A DNA stretch of 17,662 nt from the NCBI RefSeq assembly GCF_001949145.1, contig NW_019091877.1, positions 1 to 17,662 on the forward strand. The letters are read 5' to 3'. This document shows, piece after piece, positions 1 to 9,518 of this stretch. The first letter of the stretch is position 1; each line of letters starts with the position of its first letter. The position numbers were made by a program, and so were the translations under genes. Under the pieces are notes generated by a model. The model saw nothing but the letters and a program-made list of their open reading frames with translations. It was not told the origin of the DNA and searched no databases. The stretch comes from Acanthaster planci. Taxonomy: Eukaryota > Echinodermata > Asteroidea > Valvatida > Acanthasteridae.

Positions 1-1059
1 AAAATTTTGAGTTAACGAGGATACATGATGATGTACGTATATATACAATGTACTGTTTTTCAAGAGCTACACTTGTAACTGAATAAAGTTTACAATGTTG
101 TGTTCTTAAGTAAAACATGAAATGTTTTACCCCCAAAATGTTCATTTGGTTGACATGGCATACAATTGGTCCATTTCAAGAATTCACCCATGTTGTAGGT
201 TTTACCATTTCCCAGCATATTCAATAGTACATGTCATGCACAACAAATGTGATACATACTGCACATGTAGTTCAGTCTGTGCATGCATTTTGTTTCACAA
301 AGTCAACTAAAAATTTTTTAGGTGTAGAATAATAAATGGAACAGGATGTATTTGGGTGAAGAGTAGATTTTAGTGTCCTTCGGACCTGGAAGTTGACAAA
401 CTTGCTCTCCCAGGTTGCCACAGGAGAGAAGTCAGTCAATCCCAATACGCTGAAGTTAAATTTAACTATGCAACCTCAAACTATGCTCTATTTGTATGAC
501 ATGGTTCTGAGCCTTGTTTCAATATGTGTGGGGAGAGTAGGACCTGGCAATTTGCAACCCTCAAAATCTAAACGTTTTCCTACATGTTCTTGATTTTGTA
601 CATGTATTGATAAGTTCCTTTGTTTATGGATTTTCCAGTTTGATTGCTTTTGACAAGCAAGAGTTTATTTGTTCATTTAAAATAATAAAACACGCTACTA
701 TATTCATCATTGGCTTCCATACTGAAATGATGTAATGCATTTAAAGTTGTGCTAGAGCAGTTGCATATTTGGGTTTGGGGAAGAAGACAAGATCTGTAAA
801 TATTTCCCACCCTTTCCCTTCATATTGTTTGGAAGTGTCAGTACATGTTGCTAAAAAAAATCAGAAAAGAAAAATTGATCAACAAAATACTTTGTGGGGT
901 AGGGTTAGATGGTCCGAACGGTCCAAGGTCAGAACACGAACTCCCTATTTACAATCTAGCGTGGCTATTTATACAGGTTGGGCTGGTTTTTACAGAGTAT
1001 TAAGAACAAAATATTCGATCATAACATTTACTAGTAAGTCACATAAGATGGAACAAAAC
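1..1059. other. Non-coding AT-rich stretch, no gene seen
   Basis: Reading frames here are short and have no domain or splice structure I can defend. The composition is AT-rich with several ACATGTA-type words, typical of intergenic or intronic animal DNA. The longest open stretches (around 393-593 and 769-1083) begin at TTG and show no recognisable protein motif. Confidence 0.6.
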
Positions 1060-1240
1060 AGCGTGCCGCGTAGCGAACATTAGTGTCTCACGCTCACCGC
1101 AAGAGGGCGCTAGCGCGACCAAGTAAGCAAGTGCGCGCTGTCTACATGTGGTTCTGATAGCGTGCACGCAGCGGTAACTCAACTGTGCACTGTCAATGCA
1201 CGCTGGAGACGCGAAGTGAGCGAACTAATAATCGCAGAGC
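1060..1240. other. CpG-rich patch in AT-rich surroundings
   Basis: About 180 bp with many CpG dinucleotides and the words GAGGGCGCTAGCGCG and GTGCGCGCTG, sharply different from the AT-rich flanks. It contains GAGGGCGCT, a word also found at 7148 and, in inverted form, at 7697-7705 in the putative LTR. It could be a small CpG island, a regulatory patch or a transposon remnant. No gene structure is attached to it. Confidence 0.4.
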
Positions 1241-3133
1241 GGGCTGTCAGGTAATAATACCAGAAATAACCAATAATCATTAACTAGTAATCGATCAACA
1301 GTTCATGTTGAGTAATTTCACAACAATATAATTCAGAGACTAATGAGTACTTAAAAAGCACTTGTGGAATACGTAACTACAATACTGCCTACAATTATCG
1401 TTTGACATTTTATTGCTTTTACATTTACTTGAGTTTGCATGTTGAAATTATTTCATGGAAGTTGAAATTGCCAGTAGCATTTTTTGTTTTTATAAGTTAC
1501 TAGAAGTTGGTGAATGGTTTGGATAGAATACTGCCAATATCAGCTACAGTAAAGTATGTTTTGAGATACACTTTGCAATTCAAGTTGCACTTTTACGCTG
1601 TGGTATTAGCACATTTTGGCATTGGTGCATAACAGACAAGCTTTCATGGAAACCTATATGTCTTTCTTTGTACGTTTAGGATGTACTTTTCATATGATAT
1701 TCCATTTTCTTTCCAATGGTCTTTTTCTAAAAGTAAAGCTCAACATATGCCCATCAACAAACATGCAAGTTGTCACGAACTTTTGTCTTAATGAAACTAA
1801 CTTAACACAGTTAAAACAATGCCACATGCTTGACCCTGGCAACCATAGACTTACCTTATTTCAACCTACCCTGCAAAAGGTAATACTCCATACAAGTTCA
1901 ACTGTTGAAATAACTGTTGAAAACACAGAATGAAATGACTCATCACTAGGCAGACTAAGCATAAATTTCAACATAAAGTGTTCTGTGTTCTAAAAGAAAT
2001 CTTGCAATTCGTAAATCCTCATAAAAGTGCAAGGGTAAGTGTTAGTTGGTCTTGCTTAATTGTCTCGGTCACCTGTGAAGTTTTCCACCAGTGATGGCTT
2101 TAGAATATTCAGAGTGTTGTTTTCCAGAGCCCAATGTAATTGGGTGTCCCTGGAAATTGAAGCATCATTGGTGCCACCATATGATCCAACATCTTCATAG
2201 ACGAAGCAAAATTCAGAATCTCAACATGTAAGGAGAACAATTGAATGGAAGGATTTATAGTTGCAAAAGATACTTCCACCATTAGTATAAGTGTTCATGA
2301 GTAAGGACTTTTATTTGGTGTTTTTTATATTCTTTCGCCGCCGTAGATGTTAATTGGGGAAAATGTCATTAATAAAGTGCGTCAATAAACAAAAATCAGT
2401 TCACAAAATTACTCTGTACAGTGTTGCACTGGAGTGTAAACCCCCAAGTATCTGTATCCAAAAAAAAGGTTCCATTGTGGTTGTAATTTTAACCATTTTG
2501 ATGTACAGAACTGTATAGCTATTGCCTTGTTCGGGCACTGATGTCAAGTTCAGTTTGCATAGCCTACGTCCGTCATGCATGTGTCTGCGGCCATGTCTCA
2601 TCCATCTTTTTTCTTTCAAAAGAAATACATTACAAATATTCCTTCTAGTCACCAACTCTTCAAACCTATTTGGTCTATGGGCACAACATTATCATGGTTT
2701 TAATGGTTGGCTATGGTTTGAGTGATTGGCTAGTTGTTTAACCGGCTTTTCTTATAATAAACGTACATCAAAAATCTCTTGTCTGTTACTGAAAATGAAT
2801 GCAAATTGCTGAAAACTGCATAAATTGTGTGCGTTGGTCTTTGTATTTGCATTAACAGAAAATGTAAACCTAAACTCCATGTATATTTTAATTCTTAAAG
2901 GCAATAAAATGAGGGTTAAATGACGCCCACCAGCTTTACAACCATGGCCTAGCCTGGCCCTGATAATAGACTCAATATGCATTAAATGCCTAACCTGGGC
3001 TACTTTTGTAATGTGTACTTAGTGGAGGCCAACGATGCACATTTCAGGTGATTTTCATTATGAAATGTTCATGTTTAATGTTTGAAAATACATAAGCTAT
3101 GAATCGTTCTTTGGTATGTTGTTGTTCCTTCAG
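1241..3133. other. Non-coding stretch, no gene supported
   Basis: AT-rich sequence with short frames only. Two segments have splice-like borders and open frames (about 1811-1879 and 2128-2227), but their phases do not join to each other or to the exon candidates downstream, so I do not call them. No repeats or RNA genes were recognised. Confidence 0.55.
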
Positions 3134-3565
3134 AGTTCCCCCTGCAGTTCCACAAAATACCTACCTACACCTTCCTAGGTATGTGCCATGCTTATGCCAA
3201 GTTGTGTGTTAACCATGAATGTGTATAGGCTTAAATTCTGAACATTTCATGATCACTTCTTTTCACGTGAAGATATATTCTTTTAATAACTGTTTTGTCA
3301 AGAATCGTCTGTTAGCCCTTTTTTGGAAGTCGCTCGATCGTCCTTAGTCAATCAATTTTATATATGTGTATATTTACTTAATGAACAAGAAAGTGAACTC
3401 TTACACGCAGAGTTCAATCGCACAGGGCGTGTCGTCAGCGGGATGAGAGATGGTGTTGAGCGTCTCCTGACAATGATGAGGCTACATCATCTCAGCACAG
3501 TCCCTGAAGTCCAATCAAGTTTCCTGGGCAGTGGGAAGAAACGAAAGAATAGCAAACAATTGTAA
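3134..3565 (+). CDS. Possible last two exons of an unidentified protein
   Basis: Two open segments with splice-like borders join in phase. The first (3134-3178) follows TTCCTTCAG and ends at the donor G|GTATGT. The second (3411-3565) follows TTACACGCAG and ends at TAA 3563-3565. The 1-base remainder of the first exon plus the 2-base start of the second makes GAG (Glu), and no stop is introduced. The first exon encodes FPLQFHKIPTYTFL. The second reads FNRTGRVVSGMRDGVERLL, then a hydrophobic/His stretch, and ends in a basic KKRKNSK tail that could be a nuclear localisation signal. The reading looks more protein-like than its surroundings, but I do not recognise the family and found no upstream exon that fits (the next one must end with one leftover base). 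It could still be chance; the 45-nt exon is unusually small. Confidence 0.35.
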
Positions 3566-4399
3566 AAACAATATGAAAGAGAATTCCAAAGTAACATGGA
3601 GAATATGTCAAGTGTGTACAGGTTATTTGAACTTTTAAATAGGCACAAGACCCTGAAAAGTAATGATAATATGAAGCTCTCTTTTAAACGTCCTTCCTGT
3701 TGGTGACATTACAATGTACATATACCTAAATGCACTTATAGACCATTTAATTTTGGAAAGGTCTAAGACAGGGTTCTGTTTAAGGTCATTTCATGCAAGT
3801 TAGATTAGGCCTAACATACCTAACACAACCAGAACAGAATGACAATACAGTTTATTCCTTTCGTGGTTAAACTAGGGATCATAAGTCTGTTAATTTCAAT
3901 TAATGAAACATGTCAGCTTTGTCGATCGAGAAAAACTGTATGTCAAAAGGAACTCATAGGTCATGCTGAACATGATGATAAAGTTTCCTTAGATTTCAAT
4001 TGAAAAAAGATTATCGTGTTGTCCCATTAGCGTTAGTTAATGTTAGTTGTCCTTTGTAGTATTGTGTTGTCTTGCATTGGTCCTTAATAGGCTTCACACT
4101 GGTAAGAACTTCACTTACCCTCCTGGCAGGCCTAAATGCTCTCAATTAGAGTAGGCCGAACAATTTTATTCAAACAACGTGGCAGTTGAACCAGTTGAAC
4201 AAGAACAGTTGTTTACATAAGAGTCAACAACCTTTGATCGTTCATTTACATAACGAGGGTTGTCATCAGCTTTGGTACGAAGAATTCTTTTAACAAAATT
4301 CTAATTCCTTGTACAAAAATAAATGTTTTAATTGAAAAAAAGTATCCCTTCTGGGGCAGTCCGTAGACTTAGGGTAATAACCTGGGTTTCTCTAACTCC
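3566..4399. other. Non-coding stretch left of the gypsy relic
   Basis: AT-rich DNA without a supportable gene. It would hold the 3' UTR of the preceding candidate gene. AATAAA occurs at the right end (about 4319). The 3' LTR expected for the minus-strand gypsy relic should lie here, but I find no copy of the 7225-7717 block, so that end of the element is lost or truncated. Confidence 0.5.
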
Positions 4400-4957
4400 T
4401 TATTTATTTCTAATGCTTGTAAGGGTTAGTTCAGGAGTACAAGAGAACAGTCCATCAAGATGTCCTGGTAAAATTTCGCTGCCTGACTTCGCAATGTATC
4501 TGAGTGTTGTCCGCAAAGGTCCTGGTGTGTATCTCCTCCACGATGGTCGCCGTCTTGGGGATCCTAAGCCTCCGTAGATCAGATCTCTTTGCGTCCTTGG
4601 TTGACTGGTTCCTTCAGGGAATGGCGTCTTCTTTGGCAAGGGGGAAGGAGGAGTTGCTGCTGCCTCCTTGTTGCTTGGGGCGCCCTCCAGAGGGGTATTG
4701 ATTTCCAGAGGGAGCGTGCTCGGATAACCTCCTCCTGTCTTTCCTCCTGGCTCTGCCCCTGGTTTTATGTCATGTAGATCGGGAAGATGCTCTTCGTGGG
4801 TGGTCTTGTAGATGCGTCTAATGTTGTCCCGCCGTAAGTCCTTGTAGTTACATCTGCACAAGTACAGATAGAGGGGGGGCCCGTGGATTTTTTGTGCCGG
4901 ACTAGCCCTCTTAAGTGAGTAAACGTCTTCGGGCACCTGGTACATGAGAACTTAGTC
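4400..4957 (-). pseudogene. C2H2 zinc-finger accessory ORF of the gypsy relic (broken)
   Basis: Downstream of the integrase on the same strand lies a reading with two C2H2-type fingers. Finger 1 starts FSCTRCPKTFTHLRGLVRHK (4950-4891): C-x2-C-x12-H, with the last His lost because an A-run at 4887-4892 appears one base short and shifts frame. Finger 2, in the frame that stays open to 4400, reads CRCNYKDLRRDNIRR followed by YKTTHEEH; its first zinc His position is Ile and its Cys spacing is x1 instead of x2. A Pro/Ser-rich tail of about 120 residues follows. Gypsy elements of some marine invertebrates carry an extra 3' ORF with paired zinc fingers, and I infer that this is one. It has no start codon in the finger-1 frame (TAA lies about 15 codons upstream). 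The function in such elements is unknown to me. Confidence 0.55.
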
Positions 4958-5369
4958 TTTAGCTTTGCTATGCTAACTTATTGATGCTTGACTCAACGTC
5001 TGCAATATACCAGAGGAGACAATTAATTAGTTATTCTTTAATCAACTATTTAATATTCATATATTTATAATGGTGCAGTTGTTACCATTATCTTATCGGT
5101 AGCTTATGCTCTCGTTTAGGGTATCGCCTCCTTTTTTCTACATTGTCACCCGTCTTGTCATCACCCGATTCTACTTATGTACTCGGTTCAAGCGCTGTGT
5201 TATCTTTGCAAGAAACCTCAAGACAATTTGTTTCCTCTTTCTGAAGTAACCATGATCTCAGGATGACAGTTTCCTTCATCCCCATCACCTTAAGGTTCAA
5301 CCTCCTCAGGATGTTCTTGCGTACTCTAGTCGCCTGTTCTGACATTGGCCTCACTGGATAGGGGAGCCC
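4958..5369 (-). other. Spacer between integrase and zinc-finger ORF of the gypsy relic
   Basis: Minus-strand sequence between the integrase C-terminus and the C2H2 ORF. The first part (about 5343-5182) contains an open reading of 54 residues beginning MSEQATRVRKNILRRL and ending in TAA. It may be the tail of pol or a separate small reading. The rest (about 4960-5130) is AT-rich with no coding signal. A TATATTGCAG word (minus, ending at 5000) resembles a splice acceptor just before the zinc-finger reading. Confidence 0.4.
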
Positions 5370-6440
5370 TACTGGGAGTACTCCATGGATCCAGTGGACT
5401 ACTGTGGCAAGGTTTCAGCCTATCGACATGTACAACTCAGGGCTTTGCGCCCTTCGACCTCTGGATGCTGAACACAGAATCTAAAAGCTTCTTCAACACT
5501 AAATACGACCCCTCCCACTGCAACTGGAGTTTAGGGCTAACCCCATTTTTCTTCGCGGGGTTGAACAGCCAAACAAAGTCCTTCACTTAGATACCAGGAT
5601 TGGCGATCATAGTTACTCTTTTGGCGCCTCATAGCCTTTCCTAGGCATTTCTGCGCCCTCTTGTGGGCACTCCTTATCTGGTCCCTCAAACTTTCTGCAT
5701 AGTCACTTTTTGCCTCGCCATTACTTGGGGCCGGCTGCTCGATTGTTAGATCAATCGGGAGAATGACCTCTCGGCCTAACATCATGATGTTTGTGATGTT
5801 TGTGATTTCCCCCAGGCTATCCTGTGTCGTACATCTGTATGCGCTGGTTGCGAATGAGGGTACTGGTCTCAATCGCGTTGCCCTTTCTGCGGGTCAATTA
5901 TCTTAAACCATGGTGAAAAGAGTCTTATTGAACCTTTCTATGATCCTGTCTGATTTTGGATTGTATGCTGTAGTTCTTTACTTACGTATTCCAAGTAGCT
6001 GACATTTCCTGGAATACCTCTGATTCGAAATGGGTCCCTTGTTCCCAATGGACCTCCCTTGGCACCCCAAATCGACGAACCAATTCTCTGACCATGCATC
6101 TTGTGGTGTAGTCTCCAACTACCAGAATCCACTGGTTCCCATCTTCGGTCCTTGGGAGAGGACCGACTAAGTCTAATGCCACTCTATCCATAGTTCCTCT
6201 AACATTATACTGTTGCAAGGGCGCCCTCCGTTTCCTTGGGGGTAGCTTCTTCCTTGTGCATTGATCATATTTCTCGATGTATGCTCGTACATCGGCGCCC
6301 ATACCTGACCAGAAGTACCGCTGCTTCAAACGGGTCAGATTTTTTCTTCATGCCAAGATAGCCTCCCAACTTCCCACCATGCAGTTCTACAAACTTGCGT
6401 CTGAACATCTCAGGAACCAGCAACCTTCATTGAACTGAAT
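5370..6440 (-). pseudogene. Gypsy integrase pseudogene
   Basis: Minus strand. The N-terminal H2C2 zinc finger is recognisable but damaged: LHGGKLGGYLGMKK has the second His replaced by Tyr, and YDQC replaces the usual CxxC. A frameshift at the A-run near 6335-6340 separates it from YFWSGMGADVRAYIEKYDQC. In the catalytic core the first Asp is kept in VALDLVGPLPR. The region after VVGDYTTR is shortened by about 20 residues, the second Asp position reads Glu (HWEQGTHFES), and the third motif survives in another frame after a stop (RTTAYNPKSD then IIERFNKTL, catalytic Glu kept). The C-terminal part (5872-5537) includes MMLGREVILPIDL and CLGKAMRRQKSNYDRQSW, then after a frameshift SPKLQLQWEGSYLV and VVHVDRLKP, the GPY/F-like module. 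At least three frameshifts and three stops are visible. This enzyme normally joins element cDNA to host DNA; this copy cannot. Confidence 0.85.
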
Positions 6441-6719
6441 TACCATTATTAGAGTCCCACTGTTGGTATAACTGATCCCAGTAAGACTTATTGGTCTTAC
6501 CTGCCAGGGACCTGGGGGCTACTTTATCCCAAGGAGGGCTCTCCTTTCCCTCACTTTTGGAAATTAATAGCCACTTCATTGACATTGATTAATCCGCCAT
6601 TTGGGTGTTTCAAAGTCCTTCGCTGCTTAAAGCATGCTCCACCATAGTAACTCGAGGTCGACTTTTGTTTGTCTTCTTCTAAAGAAACAGTAGCATCAAT
6701 GTCGGCAGTGTCAACATCA

Positions 6720-7085
6720 AAATCATCCTGTGCATTACAATGACAGTGCGTCTACAAGGTCGTCTCGACAGACTATGAGCATTCTGATGCTTGGCACCCG
6801 GACGGTGCTAGATTGTGACGTCATACTCTGACACAACCTCCTTCTCTGACACAACCTCTGTCCTTCCGTGTTCTTCGAGTTCCTTTACCATACCAAAGAA
6901 GAATGGTCCGTCCGCACTTTGACCGTAAACGTATAGGCGGAAGTATTTCAAATATGCAACAACAGCGAGCAGATCTCTTCGAGTGACACAGTAGTTTCTC
7001 TAAGCTTTGCTTAATTTCCAGCTTGCAAAAGCCACAACTTTCTCGACACCGTCATTCACCTGAGACAGTACGACCCCGATACAAC
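6720..7085 (-). pseudogene. Gypsy RNase H fragment and linker (broken)
   Basis: Minus strand. The reading IGVVLSQVNDGVEKVVAFAS, WKLSKA, stop (TAG), RNYCVTRRDLLAVVAYLKYF matches the usual gypsy RNase H pattern (GIGAVLSQ...YASR.LS.AE.NY..T..ELLAVV...K.FR). Further on, SEYDVTI, stop, HRPGAKHQNAHSLSRRPC is the conserved end of the domain that precedes the integrase. The middle, with the TDH-type catalytic region, is shortened and partly replaced by a 6-codon in-frame duplication (see the repeat at 6826-6858). The similarity fades at about 7085, so the N-terminal part and the whole reverse transcriptase are missing. Normally this domain degrades the RNA strand during reverse transcription. Confidence 0.8.
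6826..6858. repeat. 18-bp tandem duplication inside the RNase H relic
   Basis: CTCTGACACAACCTC occurs at 6826-6840 and again at 6844-6858, a period of 18 bp. On the minus strand this is an in-frame duplication reading VVSEKE-VVSE just before the conserved SEYD.TI..HRPG segment. Confidence 0.8.
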
Positions 7086-7173
7086 AATCAAATTGGCTAG
7101 TTTATTCATTAACACTCTTTCAATCAAAGCCAACCAATACACCCGTAGAGGGCGCTATTGACGGGGAGCCTGT

Positions 7174-7193
7174 GTGATTAAACGTGATTAAAC
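7174..7193. repeat. 10-bp tandem duplication
   Basis: GTGATTAAAC occurs twice head to tail (7174-7183 and 7184-7193). It lies in the gap between the RNase H relic and the putative LTR block, so it may mark a rearranged junction. Confidence 0.8.
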
Positions 7194-7224
7194 GTCGCCT
7201 AGAGCAGCGAACACCACAATTAAT

Positions 7225-7717
7225 TGTGGGAATGCAGCGCCAAATCAGGGACTTTAGCAAGTCTACAGGGTTTTTTTTCAGGGCTACACTACACGCAACT
7301 CACGTCACGAGATAGCGATCCGACCTTACATCAACCGCAAGCGCCTATCAGGAACTTTACCACCCCACATATCAGCCCCTCAACTTACCGATCCCCTCAA
7401 CGACACACGCACCACACGGGACTTAGGCACGGTCACACTAGGCTAGGTGGCTTTCACCCTTGCACAGGATTCTCGACCCTTACCTCAGGTCAGACCTTGA
7501 TCAGGACGGCTTAACCTTGCCTGCACGTGCCTTTTATAGCCTTCGTGCTGCTGTGACCACGCCCGCGCTCACGTGACCAAGCAGTGACTTTCACTGTCCT
7601 ATTCCACTGCGCACAAGGCACTCGTTTAACACACAGCTGCCTATCATCTGCCTCTGTTACTGGGAAGAGCGCCATCTGAAACCTGACACCGCGCCTAGCG
7701 CCCTCTGTCACGTTACA
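7225..7717 (-). mobile_element. Putative LTR (5' LTR of gypsy relic or solo LTR)
   Basis: Minus-strand block beginning TGTAACGTGACAGAGGG at 7717, with a TATA box in mid-block and a splice-donor-like CTGAG|GTAAGG (junction at 7484/7483) about 50 bp after it. The composition is richer in GC than the flanks. It sits just upstream, in element order, of the gypsy relic with the same orientation, as a 5' LTR plus leader would. The end near 7225 is not resolved; TGTGG-type ends and a CCACA/TGGTG word near 7210-7228 are candidates. No second copy lies in the window, so the LTR identity is not proven. The alternative is a host promoter with a first exon on the minus strand. Confidence 0.4.
7531..7538 (-). 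promoter_or_regulatory. TATA box in the putative LTR
   Basis: TATAAAAG on the minus strand, preceded by GC-rich sequence containing CACGTGA and followed after about 50 bp by a good splice-donor word. The spacing fits a polymerase II core promoter firing leftward. Confidence 0.45.
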
Positions 7718-8770
7718 AAAGATTTTGGTCTAGAGGTATGGCAGCAATCCTACACCATCCTCCACAGTGTTAAGAAGATCCTACACAAGCTCTAGGCAAA
7801 CAAGGCTAAGAAAAATTTTCTAGCAATATAAAACGTGGGGAAAAGTTCATGGAGGTGCATGTTGATGTGCATGTATATGTGCTGGAATCATTACGCCCCT
7901 TTAAGACACATTATGATAAGTCCCTTTGAGCAGCATACAACAACCTACGTGCAGACGTACGAAAAACAATACCTGACGCCTTGTATCGTTGTTATGCACA
8001 GAGTTTTAAATCGATAATGCCACAGAAATCCGAGGTACATCATTTTTGTTCATGTCATGTAGCACATGTATTTCGTTAAATGCTTAAGCAGTTGCTAATG
8101 TGATTCATGATTTGGCTCTTTATTGGGCACCAGAACGGCAGACATTTTGCACTGATTGTAAAGGTTCCACCATCCCCTATTTTGTAATACTGAAAATCTC
8201 TTTTCACTGTCAGCGTTGATTTCACATTTGAGTTTAGTATACAGCATACCACAAAATACTGCATCCCTTTCAAAATGTTACATTATTACATTTTACTTAA
8301 ACTACTGGTGCTCTCTCCTGAAAATTAATATTACCCAAGCCTGTCCATCGTTCACATGGTTCAAAATAAACAAAAATACGTTGCTTGCTTTTACACAAAT
8401 ATGATTAATTTATTCAGATCGCTTATTCTTTAAAACTTATTTTGATAGCTTTATTAGAGTTACGGTTATTAATAACTCCGTGGTCGAGTTTTGGGCGGCC
8501 TCTTCTTGACACAGGTTTCTAGTTCTCGCGCTCGAACGGCAGGAACACAACCCAAGAACACTGTTCTCGGAACTCGTGAGATTTAGATTTTTGAAGAGCT
8601 GCAAAAAGTAGAGCGATGGCCATAGACAATGGAAAGTTTTGCAAAATTAACATTTATTACTTTCCGTATGAAAGGAACCTGTTTGTGTAGAAAAGAATTC
8701 AGCCCATCCAAACATTAATTTTCGAATAACGTAGCCTCCTTGGACGCCGCTATGTGGCTTGTCACTAACT
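7718..8770. other. Non-coding stretch between the two retroelements
   Basis: AT-rich sequence with no supportable gene. Frames are short and lack motifs. A more GC-rich segment at about 8485-8570 contains several CGAAC/GAACAC words but has no clear repeat partner. Confidence 0.55.
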
Positions 8771-8775
8771 ACCAG
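8771..8775. repeat. Target-site duplication, left copy (ACCAG)
   Basis: ACCAG directly abuts the left LTR's TGTTGCG end and is repeated directly after the right LTR's CGCAACA end. Confidence 0.9.
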
Positions 8776-9313
8776 TGTTGCGGAACGAGGTGGTAGGATA
8801 CTAAAAATGTCCGTTGGAGAAACTGGGCATGGACACGGTACATGTACTCTGTCTTGGTTGTGTTTATTCTTATCTCTGCATAGACATTCGTACATGGGAA
8901 GCAATGGTTGGCCCTGGTTAACCCTGGATAGCCCATCCTAATAGAAAATATGACACAAAACAAGTACGTGCATTTGGGTAAGATAATGTAGAGGGCGCAA
9001 CAATGTTTGTGTACAATAATGATCAAGGAGCGGCATGTATTTCCGACAGTAAGGGATTATGAAATTTCGCAATGGAATTTGATGTCTAAATAATCACTCT
9101 TTATAAAGATCAGTTATCTAATTATATGAATTACTCATTTAACTAAAAGATTAATTAAAAGGTGGTGAAACAGACTCCCTACCGTCCTTTATCCGGCCAT
9201 CATTGGTACTGATTTTCCGCGTTCCGCTCACGCGGCCTGACAATCGTCTCGCAGCCCTTTTTCTTTGTCATTGCGTGGTGGCGCTCTTCCGATAAAGTTA
9301 ACTTTTCGCAACA
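8776..9313 (-). repeat. 3' LTR of the BEL/Pao element
   Basis: 538 bp, bounded by the short inverted ends TGTTGCG/CGCAACA. It has a 20-bp stretch (after GTACATGGGAAGC) and 2 bp that the partner LTR lacks; otherwise they are collinear. As the element lies on the minus strand, this left copy is the 3' LTR. The adjoining internal sequence reads AAGGGGCGG on the minus strand, a weak, interrupted polypurine tract three bases from the LTR. Confidence 0.92.
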
Positions 9314-9518
9314 CAGCCGCCCCTTAACTGCGAGTACTTTACAAAAACATCAGAAAAGTTTTCTGTTTATAAAGGGTAGTTTAACTAACAAAAGGGGTGC
9401 CATAGCTTTGGCAAAGGGTAAAGTTTAGAGACAGGTTATGGAGATGGATAATATAAAGCATGAGGTTCATCAAGTCAGTTGAACCCTCCTAAGTCAAGGG
9501 TTTGGATCATCTGAGGAG
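9314..9518 (-). other. 3' internal remnant of the BEL/Pao element
   Basis: About 200 bp between the protease ORF stop and the 3' LTR. A short minus-strand reading, EPDADSSDDPNP then stop, could be the acidic tail of the lost pol reading, which would place the large internal deletion just after the protease. This is only a suggestion; the segment has no diagnostic motif. Confidence 0.35.

Larger units (their letters stand above)
4400..7085 (-). mobile_element. Decayed gypsy-type LTR retrotransposon (RNase H to 3' end)
   Basis: Read on the minus strand, fragments appear in the order expected for a gypsy/Ty3 pol 3' half: RNase H C-terminal part (about 7083-6768), linker, integrase zinc finger (about 6440-6270), catalytic core (6270-5893), C-terminal integrase region with the GPY/F-like module (5872-5370), a spacer, and a two-finger C2H2 ORF (about 4957-4400). 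Several frameshifts, in-frame stops and small deletions break every part, so nothing here can encode a working enzyme. Gag, protease and reverse transcriptase are absent; the similarity stops at about 7085. A TATA-containing block at 7225-7717 may be the 5' LTR. No target-site duplication or paired LTR was found. Confidence 0.85.

Noticed and set aside
1811-1879. Exon-like segment between AACACAG and AAAAG|GTAATA
   Set aside because: Open and bordered by splice-like words, but it does not join in phase with any neighbour and the peptide has no recognisable feature.
2128-2227. 100-nt exon-like segment between TTTTCCAG and CAT|GTAAGG
   Set aside because: One frame is open with a His-rich peptide, but its two-base end does not fit the next candidate exon at 3134, and such segments arise by chance in AT-rich DNA.
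5938-6132. 64-codon minus-strand ORF over the integrase core
   Set aside because: It is an off-frame reading of the integrase relic; the true motifs (first Asp, RTTAYNPKSD) lie in the other frames.
8485-8570. Possible inverted or direct repeat with 11850-11935 flanking the BEL element
   Set aside because: Both contain CGAAC/GAACA words, but no alignment longer than a few bases holds; the real element borders are the LTR ends with ACCAG duplications.
8647-9026. ORFs on both strands inside the left LTR, repeated near 11251-11532
   Set aside because: The same peptides recur only because the LTR is duplicated; they are not genes.
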